Shown: positions 1 to 5,522, counted from the stretch's first letter. The stretch: 6,699 nt of DNA from Thermoanaerobacterales bacterium UBA4877 (GCA_002399345.1 DHDL01000035.1:29237-35935), one strand, 5' to 3'. Numbers and translations: made by a program. Notes: a model not told the origin generated them from the sequence alone.

Positions 1-1073
1 TCGGGATATCTACGCGAAAATTCGTCCAGGCCGGTTCCATCTTTCATGGCGGCAGTTATAGCAACAATCTTTTTATTGTTCCGCGCCAGCTCAGCTAATT
101 CTTCACCGAATATTCCTGAAAAAGTTTTCCCTGCATGACATTCTACCACCTTGCCTGTATTTATGTCAAACGAACCAATACCGTGAAACCTACACGGCTC
201 TTTTTCGGCATAATAATATCCCCGACCTTTCTGGGTCAAAACATGAACGATTTTAGGACCGTTTATTGTCTTTGCAGACTCTAATATATTTTTTAAAGAT
301 TCAATATCATGACCGTCGACCGGCCCAAAATATTTAATTCCTATATCCTCAAAGAACATGCCGGGTATAACAAGATATTTAATACTGTCTTTTGCTCTTT
401 CTATTGATTTGGTTATTTTTTCTCCAACAATAGGAACATGCTTCAGTTTTCTCTTAACATCCTTCTTTACATGATTATAAAGTGGACCTGCCCGCAGCTG
501 CGTTAAATAAGCGGATATCCCGCCTACATTATGTGAAATGGACATTTCATTGTCGTTTAGGATTATCATAATGTCCGTATTGCTCCTGCCGGTATCATTA
601 AGAGCTTCTAGGGCTACGCCGCCCGTGAGTGCGCCGTCTCCAATTACTGCCACGGTTTTATAATTGTCTCCCGAAAGATCCCTGCCCCTGGCCATCCCGA
701 GAATCGCTGATATGGAGGTGCTGCTATGGCCGGTCCCAAACATATCATATTTACTCTCATGTATCTTGGGAAAACCGCTTAGACCGCCAAATTGTCTCAA
801 AGTAGAAAATTCATTTTTCCTTCCGGTCAGTATTTTATATACATATGACTGATGACCCACATCCCAAACTATTTTATCCCTGGGAAAATCAAATACGCTT
901 AAAAGCGCTATGGTAAGTTCCACAACTCCAAGATTCGAAGCAAGATGTCCCCCTGTTTTAGAAACATTTTTAAGTAAAAAATCTCTTATCTCTTCTGCAA
1001 GTTCTTTTAAACCGGCATCGCTAAGCTTTTTTAAATCTTTAGGTGAATTAATATTATCAAGATATTTATACAT
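1..1073 (-). CDS. dxs: 1-deoxy-D-xylulose-5-phosphate synthase, N-terminal 357 residues (runs off the window)
   Basis: Dxs condenses pyruvate and glyceraldehyde 3-phosphate into 1-deoxy-D-xylulose 5-phosphate, the first step of the MEP isoprenoid pathway and a precursor for thiamine and pyridoxal. It is a cytosolic, thiamine-diphosphate-dependent, transketolase-like enzyme. The minus frame is open from the ATG at 1073 to the window edge, giving 357 residues of the usual 620-640. Visible motifs are GGHLASNLGVVELT with the catalytic-type His at about 43, DVGHQSY (71-77), and the ThDP/Mg motif GDGALTGG (145-152) ending in LNDNEMSIS (172-180). VDGHD (252-256) and KGRGYYYAEK...FHG (282-298) follow, and the second (pyrimidine-binding) domain begins near residue 320. 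The ATG lies inside the last codons of oapA (8-nt overlap, ATGTATAA), with a purine-rich GGAAAGG about 9 nt upstream. Its product feeds the precursor pool used by IspA, encoded on the other side of OLE. Truncation is only by the window edge. Confidence 0.98.
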   Translation of the reverse strand, partial: MYKYLDNINSPKDLKKLSDAGLKELAEEIRDFLLKNVSKTGGHLASNLGVVELTIALLSVFDFPRDKIVWDVGHQSYVYKILTGRKNEFSTLRQFGGLSGFPKIHESKYDMFGTGHSSTSISAILGMARGRDLSGDNYKTVAVIGDGALTGGVALEALNDTGRSNTDIMIILNDNEMSISHNVGGISAYLTQLRAGPLYNHVKKDVKRKLKHVPIVGEKITKSIERAKDSIKYLVIPGMFFEDIGIKYFGPVDGHDIESLKNILESAKTINGPKIVHVLTQKGRGYYYAEKEPCRFHGIGSFDINTGKVVECHAGKTFSGIFGEELAELARNNKKIVAITAAMKDGTGLDEFSRRYP

Positions 1074-1671
1074 TTCTATCTGCCTTTCCACCCTTCTTGT
1101 TTTTAGTTTTCATATCAGCCAGTATTTCTATACCTGTCTTATCATGAATCGCGGCCAATATTTTCCCCGTAAAAAGACAAATAGTTAAATTATTATCTAT
1201 AGCTATTGATTTGCCCATTGCTTTACCTCCTATAGTAAGTGTTGAGACAACAGCGCTCATGGCAATACTCATATATGTCGTTTTAAGCAGGGGAAAGATT
1301 TCAATTAGTTTCGTGATGATTATGGCAACGGATACGCCGCTTACAACACTACATATATCTCCAACTACGTCGTTACATATGTTAGAAACAACATCGGCGT
1401 TTTTTACAAGTCTTATTGCATATTTTGCACCGTAAACCTTGTCTGAAGCCATAGAATGAAACGGCCCCTCATCTGCCGAAGTTACCGCTATACCTATTAC
1501 ATCAAAAATTATGCCTATAAATATTATAAAAAGAAGAATTATAAATGCAACAAAAAGAGTGACATTTTCAAGCAAAAGACTGGATAGACTCATAAGAATG
1601 GAAAGAACAAAAGTTAATATGCAGACATACAATACCCAACGGTAATTTATATGTATATCATTTTTTCGCAT
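1066..1671 (-). CDS. oapA: OLE-associated membrane protein OapA
   Basis: This 201-residue integral membrane protein is the known protein partner of OLE RNA. In Bacillus halodurans, OapA binds OLE, brings it to the cell membrane, and is needed for tolerance of Mg2+, cold and short-chain alcohols. Seen here are hydrophobic segments at about 11-34 and 39-63, and two further ones at about 103-128 and 130-150. The conserved DxxxD motif (NDVVGD, D101 and D105) opens the third segment. Before it lies a polar stretch, SADEGPFHSMASDK then GAKYAIRLVKNAD, which resembles the DUF21 membrane domain of CorB/CNNM Mg2+ proteins (inference). The tail after 187 is rich in Lys and Arg, suitable for contacting RNA. 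The ATG at 1671 has an ideal GGAGGA six nt upstream, starting about 10 nt past the OLE 3' helix. The stop overlaps the dxs start by 8 nt. The assignment rests on both the motif and the position between OLE and dxs. Confidence 0.93.
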   Translation of the reverse strand: MRKNDIHINYRWVLYVCILTFVLSILMSLSSLLLENVTLFVAFIILLFIIFIGIIFDVIGIAVTSADEGPFHSMASDKVYGAKYAIRLVKNADVVSNICNDVVGDICSVVSGVSVAIIITKLIEIFPLLKTTYMSIAMSAVVSTLTIGGKAMGKSIAIDNNLTICLFTGKILAAIHDKTGIEILADMKTKNKKGGKADRNV

Positions 1672-1677
1672 TAAAAA

Positions 1678-1683
1678 TCCTCC
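1678..1683 (-). promoter_or_regulatory. Ribosome binding site of oapA, next to the OLE 3' end
   Basis: GGAGGA on the minus strand, six nt before the oapA ATG at 1671. Only a U6 tract (1689-1684) and a few bases separate it from the OLE terminal helix, which ends at 1693. Folding or processing of the RNA 3' end could therefore affect oapA translation; that last point is inference. Confidence 0.85.
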
Positions 1684-1732
1684 AAAAAATCTCGTAGGTG
1701 GCGATATACCGAGTAAATTTTGCAGCTTGAGG

Positions 1733-1827
1733 TCCAGTAGGATTTCCCATCGTAATACTAAGCCGTCGCCGGCTCAGCAGTTTCCTTTGAAATCACGATT
1801 AACCGGGTCGCCCGCGACTAAACTGGA
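1733..1827 (-). other. Branched 3' domain of OLE with a GNRA tetraloop
   Basis: Read from the sequence, 1733-1738 pairs with 1822-1827 (6 bp perfect). Inside it, 1749-1756 pairs with 1792-1799 (8 bp, one G-U). Inside that, 1758-1765 pairs with 1770-1777 (8 bp, one G-U) around a GCGA tetraloop. A UUUC-AAAG-GAAA hairpin (1781-1792, sharing its last base with the 8-bp helix) and a GUCG/CGAC hairpin (1807-1818) fill the rest. The GNRA loop is a candidate tertiary contact. Confidence 0.6.
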
Positions 1828-1883
1828 TCACCATTAAGACTGCACCGTAATCCCCAGTATATCTCCTCTAAGCGAGTAGTCTA

Positions 1884-1895
1884 GGGGCTTTCCCC
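1884..1895 (-). other. Small GGGG-AAAG-CCCC hairpin within OLE
   Basis: In the transcript GGGG (1895-1892) pairs with CCCC (1887-1884) across a four-base loop AAAG. It is one of several compact hairpins in OLE and is listed as a structural landmark. Confidence 0.6.
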
Positions 1896-2250
1896 AACAG
1901 CGTTCCTGACCCATAGCCTCTTTTGCAGTATTGGTTTCAAGTGATACTCTCTCCCAATACCACTTCACGGCAGACTACACTATCCCATTTACCCGAGATA
2001 GGTTACCCCCGGATCTTAAGACAGACTAGCAATGTCCTTGTCTTAGATCTCGGGTCTCCGCGAGATGAGGGTCCACGCCCGCATGCCTTTGCAGATCGCC
2101 CCCATCTCTTACTCCCTGCATAGACCCCCGACTGGGCGTCGAAAGCCCATACAAGAAACTTCATCGATGTGCCCTTTGACGGATTTTTAGGCCCGTCCTC
2201 AAGACCAGGTCGGCCGACTAGAATACTACGCCACCTACGTAACGATAAAA

Positions 2251-2279
2251 ATTATAACATACGTATGTTTATCTTACAA
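2251..2279 (-). promoter_or_regulatory. Sigma-A-type promoter for OLE RNA (TTGTAA-17-TATAAT)
   Basis: On the minus strand a -35 box TTGTAA (2279-2274) is followed after exactly 17 bases by a perfect -10 box TATAAT (2256-2251). The expected start, about seven to eight bases on, is 2244-2243, only four to five bases before the first base of the OLE terminal helix at 2239. The boxes and spacing are seen directly; use as a promoter is inferred. It would let OLE, oapA and dxs be transcribed independently of the upstream amaP-ispA operon. Confidence 0.85.
2256..2269. promoter_or_regulatory. Perfect 14-bp palindrome in the OLE promoter spacer (candidate operator)
   Basis: AACATACGTATGTT is identical on both strands. 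It fills most of the spacer between the -35 and -10 boxes and touches the first base of the -10 box. A central CG in a short palindrome is seen in LacI-family operators, but no specific regulator can be named. Position favours a repressor site; chance in AT-rich DNA is the alternative. Confidence 0.5.
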
Positions 2280-2287
2280 TATTGTAA
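2274..2287. promoter_or_regulatory. Perfect 14-bp palindrome over the OLE -35 box (candidate operator)
   Basis: TTACAATATTGTAA is identical on both strands and contains the whole -35 box of the OLE promoter. It lies four bases from the 2256-2269 palindrome, so the two dyads have centres 18 bp apart on this promoter. The TACA/TGTA half-sites recall BlaI/CopY-type operators, but the half-site gap here is four bases rather than two, so no regulator is assigned. Confidence 0.5.
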
Positions 2288-2310
2288 ATAAATCAATTAA
2301 CTCATGCGAG

Positions 2311-2345
2311 CGCACATTTTCTCCAAAAAACATATTTTTTGTGCG
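2311..2345 (-). repeat. Inverted repeat between ispA and the OLE promoter
   Basis: The arms CGCACA (2311-2316) and TGTGCG (2340-2345) are perfect complements. Inside them A6 (2325-2330) and T6 (2335-2340) flank a four-base loop, and the T at 2340 is shared by both pairings. In the ispA transcript this could form a two-part hairpin about 40 nt past the stop codon. No U tract follows in the transcript direction, so it is not a classical terminator. It may protect or define the ispA mRNA 3' end, or have no function. Confidence 0.35.
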
Positions 2346-2385
2346 TGAAACGCATTAATAATGCTTTAGATTAGATTATGCTCAC

Positions 2386-3261
2386 TCATACTGTTCTGTT
2401 AACCAATTTTTCCGTTAACTCATTTAAGAAAACAGCTCTTAAACCGAATTTCTTAAGATCGGCAACGGCCTCATCCGAAAGTTTCCTGACATACCGCCTT
2501 GCACCGCCTATTCCCATCATGGATGTATACGTCGGTTTGTCCGGCAGAGTTTCATTTTCTTTATAATCCAATATGTCATCTTCAACCTGAAAGGCCAGGC
2601 CAAGCTTTTTTCCAAATCCCTTGAGCGCCGAAATCTCATCGCTACCGGCACCGCCCATGATTGCACCGGCCGCTATCCCGGCACTTATAAGACAACCCGT
2701 TTTTTTAAGGTCCATATCCATTAGCTTCTCCGGTGAGTCAATGTAATGCTCCGAATTTATATCAATGGCCTGGCCGCCGATAAAGCCCTCCGTATCACAA
2801 GCGTTAGCAATTTCTGCGCCGACTGCTAAATAACGATCAGGACATTCACTATTTTGTGCCGCATCAAATATAATATTAAATGCATGGGTCAAAAGTGCGT
2901 CCCCCGCTAGTACAGCCACAGCCTCACCAAACACCTTGTGTGATGTTGGTCTGCCGCGTCTTAAATCATCATTATCCATAGCCGGCAGGTCATCATGTAT
3001 CAAAGAATAATTATGTATATACTCTATCGCACACGCAACAGGCAATACCTTGCTTATATCTTTATCAAAAATTTCGCAAGCAGCCACGGTAAGTATTGGC
3101 CTGATACGCTTTCCATCACCAAATACGCTGTAATGCATAGCTTTATGTATCACATCCGGATACTCATTCTCTGGAGGAAGATACCTTCTTAAAGCATCTT
3201 CTATTATTGATTTTTTATTCTTAAATTCCTCATCGAAACTAAGGCTCCCGTTTGCACTCAT
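2386..3261 (-). CDS. ispA: Farnesyl diphosphate synthase (geranyltranstransferase)
   Basis: IspA condenses dimethylallyl diphosphate with isopentenyl diphosphate twice to give farnesyl diphosphate, the precursor of undecaprenyl carriers and quinone side chains. It has 291 residues (family about 290-300). Visible motifs are GDGKRIRP (48-55), the first Asp-rich motif DDLPAMD (90-96) with a bacterial-type DDx4D and Tyr-Ser at positions -5/-4, which fits a C15 product, then GDALL (120-124), GQAID (163-167) and the second Asp-rich motif DDILD (228-232). The loop after DDILD is about ten residues shorter than in E. coli IspA: it reads YKENETLPDKPTY, lacking the segment that normally carries a conserved Asp. 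The start at ATG 3261 is chosen because the protein then begins like the family and AAGGAG lies upstream, though at a long spacing of 13 nt. An ATG at 3297 would add 12 atypical residues and lie deep in xseB. It overlaps xseB by 23 nt and is the last gene before the OLE promoter. Confidence 0.96.
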   Translation of the reverse strand: MSANGSLSFDEEFKNKKSIIEDALRRYLPPENEYPDVIHKAMHYSVFGDGKRIRPILTVAACEIFDKDISKVLPVACAIEYIHNYSLIHDDLPAMDNDDLRRGRPTSHKVFGEAVAVLAGDALLTHAFNIIFDAAQNSECPDRYLAVGAEIANACDTEGFIGGQAIDINSEHYIDSPEKLMDMDLKKTGCLISAGIAAGAIMGGAGSDEISALKGFGKKLGLAFQVEDDILDYKENETLPDKPTYTSMMGIGGARRYVRKLSDEAVADLKKFGLRAVFLNELTEKLVNRTV

Positions 3262-3475
3262 CTTTATAATCCATCTCCTTAATTTCGCCGTTATCATTAA
3301 TAAGGACGTTTACTTTCATCCTTGCCTCTGTTATGGATTTCTTACAGTAATTCGACAGCTTCATACCCTCTTCAAAAAGCTTGACGGATTCCTCCAGACC
3401 TAAATTCCCCTGCTGCAGTGTATTTACAATTTCCTCCAGTCTCTTAAGCGAGCCTTCATAATCCATATCACTCAA
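3239..3475 (-). CDS. xseB: Exodeoxyribonuclease VII small subunit
   Basis: XseB is the non-catalytic small subunit of exonuclease VII, which cuts single-stranded DNA from both ends into oligonucleotides; several copies bind each XseA. It has about 78 residues (family 70-85). The helical signature is clear: YEGSLKRLEEIV, then LGLEESVKLFEEGMKL and ARMKVNVL. Start choice: AGGAGG sits nine bases before a TTG at 3475, giving MSDMDYEG and an 8-nt overlap with xseA. The first ATG is at 3466, one base past the xseA stop (TGATATG), but it is 18 nt from the Shine-Dalgarno, so TTG is preferred and ATG 3466 is the alternative. The acidic and basic tail after residue 60 is unremarkable. The 3' end overlaps ispA by 23 nt. 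Confidence 0.94.
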   Translation of the reverse strand: MSDMDYEGSLKRLEEIVNTLQQGNLGLEESVKLFEEGMKLSNYCKKSITEARMKVNVLINDNGEIKEMDYKDECKREP

Positions 3476-4679
3476 TATCCGATACCTCCTCGACACGGCA
3501 GTTTATCAAAGCATTATAAAGTCTTACTTGTATATCATTATCAGTCTTAATTGACTTCACATCGGTTACTATATTGTTATCCCCATCATAAATAATAGCA
3601 TATCCTCTCTTTAAAATATCCAAAGGATTTAAAGCAGTCAGCTGCTTTTCAAACATACTAAGATTCATCTGCTTTTTATACATATAATGGACCATGTCAT
3701 ATTCAAGCAGCTGCCTCAGCTGGTTTAATCTGCTTTCATATCTTTCGAAAAACATATCCGGGCGTGATAATGGGGATGCCTTTATAGTAAAATCCAGCTG
3801 ATTATCTTTTTTGCTAAGTATATCTTGCATGTTCTTAATTAAAGAATCCTTATATTTATTAATATTCTCATCCAAAACATTTTTATCCGGCACCGCCATC
3901 TCGGCTGCCTGTGTAGGCGTCGCAGCTCTGGCGTCTGCGACAAAATCCGAGATAGTGTAATCTGTCTGATGACCCACGGCGGATATAACCGGGCTTTTAG
4001 AATTATATATGGCCCTGGCCACCTTTTCTTCATTGAAGTGCCACATATCCTCCGCCGAGCCCCCGCCTCTTGCCAGAATAATAAGGTCTACATCCTCCCT
4101 GCCGTTCATTATATCAAAAGCATCGCATATACCTTCGGCCGAGCTGTCGCCCTGCACCGTAATGGGCAGTATGTCAACATCTACAAAAGGATATCTTTGC
4201 GATATTACTTTCAATATATCATGAACAACAGCCCCGCTTATGGAAGTTATTACGCCGATCTTTTCCGGATATTTAGTTAATTTGCGTTTATGGCTGACAT
4301 CAAAAAGACCCTCGGCCTCCAGCTTTTTCTTAAGAGTATTAAATGCCTGGTAGTAAGCACCTGCACCATAGGGCTGTATGCTGTCAACAATCAAGCTGTA
4401 GCTTCCGTTTTTGCCATAAAGCGCTATCCTGCCATGAGCTATTACATCCATACCGTCGGTAGGAATAAAATTAAGATCTTTTGCGGAATCCGTGAAAAGC
4501 ACACACCTAATCAAACTGTTTGCATCTTTTAAACTAAAAAAATATGTATTGCTGTGGGTTGTAAGCCTGAGATTGGATATCTCACCACGAATGCTGAGAT
4601 TATTCAAGATTAAATCACCGGCAAAAATCTTCTTGATATATCCGTTTACCTCAGTTACAGATAAGGTCTTCATGCGCAT
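3468..4679 (-). CDS. xseA: Exodeoxyribonuclease VII large subunit
   Basis: XseA is the catalytic subunit of exonuclease VII, a processive metal-dependent nuclease on single-stranded DNA used in repair. It has 403 residues. An N-terminal OB-fold (about 5-105) binds DNA, and the catalytic domain follows from about 120. Visible motifs are KIGVITSISGAVVHDIL (D154), ILARGGGSAEDMWHFNEE (R204), AVGHQTDYTISDFVADARA (H237, D240) and TPTQAAE. These match E. coli D155, R205, H238 and D241 with an offset of one. The family GHE(x)D is here GHQTD, a mild departure. A coiled-coil-like segment spans about 265-345 and the C-terminal LNPLDILKRGYAII is typical. The start at ATG 4679 has GGAGG nine bases upstream; a TTG at 4685 is too close and an ATG at 4673 too far. 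The start overlaps folD by 29 nt, and the end is one base from the first ATG of xseB. Confidence 0.97.
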   Translation of the reverse strand: MRMKTLSVTEVNGYIKKIFAGDLILNNLSIRGEISNLRLTTHSNTYFFSLKDANSLIRCVLFTDSAKDLNFIPTDGMDVIAHGRIALYGKNGSYSLIVDSIQPYGAGAYYQAFNTLKKKLEAEGLFDVSHKRKLTKYPEKIGVITSISGAVVHDILKVISQRYPFVDVDILPITVQGDSSAEGICDAFDIMNGREDVDLIILARGGGSAEDMWHFNEEKVARAIYNSKSPVISAVGHQTDYTISDFVADARAATPTQAAEMAVPDKNVLDENINKYKDSLIKNMQDILSKKDNQLDFTIKASPLSRPDMFFERYESRLNQLRQLLEYDMVHYMYKKQMNLSMFEKQLTALNPLDILKRGYAIIYDGDNNIVTDVKSIKTDNDIQVRLYNALINCRVEEVSDIE

Positions 4680-5517
4680 TTTCAAATGCCTCCAGAGTAT
4701 TTTCCAACAGCATTGCTGTTGTCATAGGGCCTACTCCGCCCGGCACCGGAGTAATAAAAGCAGCATTTTTGCGGGCTTCTTCATAAACGACATCACCCAC
4801 CGGCTTGCTATCTATCATAGATACGCCGGCATCTATAACAGCTGTACCGCCACTTATCATGTCGCCTGTGATAAGAGCCGGCCTTCCGGTGGCTGCCACT
4901 ATGATGTCCGCACTTAAAAGCTCTCTTTTTAGATTCTTGGTTTTAGAATGGCATATGGTAACTGTACAGTTTTTCTTTAGCAAAAGTAATGCAACAGGTT
5001 TCCCTACGATATTGCTTCTGCCCACAACTACGGCTTTCCTACCCGCAGTCGGTATACCACTTTCTTCAATCAGTCTTATTATTCCCTTAGGGGTACACGG
5101 AAGCATGGCCTTCTCACCAAGAAAAAACCTGCCGGCATTAACCGGGTTAAAACAATCCACATCCTTATTAGGTGATATATTTTTTCCTATTTTCCTTGCA
5201 TCTACACCCTCCGGCAGAGGCAGCTGTACTATTATGCCGGCAATGCCTTTATCACCGTTGAGCTTATTTATCGTTTCTATTATCTTGTATTCTGTGACAT
5301 CCACATCAAGTTTATGCCAATAAAAATTAATCCCCGTATTCTTACATTGTTTTTCAATATTCCCGATATACAAGAGAGAAGCAGGATCTTCACCTGCTGT
5401 GACAACGGCCAGGCCCGGCCGTATGCCGCGGCCTTTAAATATGTTTTCCGTCCGGTTTCTTATTTCCGCTTTTATCTTTTTAGACAACTCTTTTCCATCA
5501 ATTAAGGCAGCACTCAC
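4651..5517 (-). CDS. folD: Methylenetetrahydrofolate dehydrogenase (FolD), cyclohydrolase residue changed
   Basis: FolD normally oxidises 5,10-methylene-tetrahydrofolate to the methenyl form and hydrolyses that to 10-formyl-tetrahydrofolate, in purine synthesis and, in acetogens, the Wood-Ljungdahl pathway. It has 288 residues (family about 280-300). Motifs are GEDPASLLYIGNIEK (42-56), GIIVQLPLPEG (94-104), KDVDCFNPVN (118-127, D121 kept), the Rossmann segment VVVGRSNIVGKPVALLLL (163-180), AATGRP and TPVPGGVGPMTTAML (256-270). The catalytic motif YxxxK reads Y50-I-G-N-I54: the Lys is Ile, from codon ATT in a clean frame. Mutation of this Lys in human MTHFD1 abolishes cyclohydrolase and can spare dehydrogenase activity, so a dehydrogenase-only enzyme is predicted. 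The GTG at 5517 is chosen because GGGAG lies eight bases upstream; a GTG at 5526 overlaps that site. It begins five bases after the nusB stop and overlaps xseA by 29 nt. Confidence 0.96.
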   Translation of the reverse strand: MSAALIDGKELSKKIKAEIRNRTENIFKGRGIRPGLAVVTAGEDPASLLYIGNIEKQCKNTGINFYWHKLDVDVTEYKIIETINKLNGDKGIAGIIVQLPLPEGVDARKIGKNISPNKDVDCFNPVNAGRFFLGEKAMLPCTPKGIIRLIEESGIPTAGRKAVVVGRSNIVGKPVALLLLKKNCTVTICHSKTKNLKRELLSADIIVAATGRPALITGDMISGGTAVIDAGVSMIDSKPVGDVVYEEARKNAAFITPVPGGVGPMTTAMLLENTLEAFENAHEDLICN

Positions 5518-5522
5518 TATTC

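Larger units (their letters stand above)
1691..2243 (-). ncRNA. ole: OLE RNA (Ornate, Large, Extremophilic noncoding RNA)
   Basis: A noncoding stretch of about 550 nt, visibly more GC-rich than its flanks, lies between ispA and oapA-dxs, the known OLE location. OLE is a highly structured RNA of about 600 nt that forms a membrane ribonucleoprotein with OapA and other proteins and is linked to Mg2+, cold and alcohol stress tolerance. The ends pair perfectly over 11 bp (1693-1703 with 2229-2239), as expected for a closing P1 helix. Further perfect or near-perfect pairings are 1991-1999 with 2047-2055 (9 bp), nested 2017-2023 with 2039-2045 (7 bp), 1733-1738 with 1822-1827, 1749-1756 with 1792-1799, and 1758-1765 with 1770-1777 capped by a GCGA tetraloop. 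Small hairpins occur at 2133-2149, 2178-2197 and 1884-1895. No convincing coding frame crosses it. The 5' end is placed from the promoter at 2251-2279; the 3' end is placed just past P1. It appears somewhat shorter than the B. halodurans form. A group II intron or riboswitch fits neither the size nor the context. Confidence 0.95.

Noticed and set aside
1923..2123. Plus-strand open frame of 66 residues inside the OLE region
   Set aside because: It runs antisense to a structured RNA, has no ribosome binding site and a composition unlike a protein (PRDEGPRPHAFADRPH). It is a by-product of the GC-rich RNA.
1691..2243. Group I or group II intron, tmRNA, RNase P or large riboswitch
   Set aside because: No domain V or tRNA-like ends were seen, and no interrupted gene. 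The closing helix, gene context and adjacent OapA fit OLE specifically.
2297..2317. Tiny minus-strand ORF (MCARMS) behind GGAG, before the OLE promoter
   Set aside because: The site-to-ATG gap is only three bases, and the frame has six codons with no attenuator-like features. It probably arises by chance.
2352..2364. GCATT/AATGC hairpin followed by UUU as an ispA terminator
   Set aside because: The stem is only five A/U-rich base pairs and the U tract only three bases, too weak for an intrinsic terminator.
3262..3297. Longer ispA start at 3297 (MITAKLRRWI...)
   Set aside because: The extra 12 residues are not typical of the family, lie deep in xseB, and no good ribosome binding site precedes them.
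4805..5323. Plus-strand open frame of 172 residues antisense to folD
   Set aside because: It is fully covered by the well-conserved folD reading frame and has no family features. The other plus-strand frames opposite xseA, ispA and dxs are rejected for the same reason.
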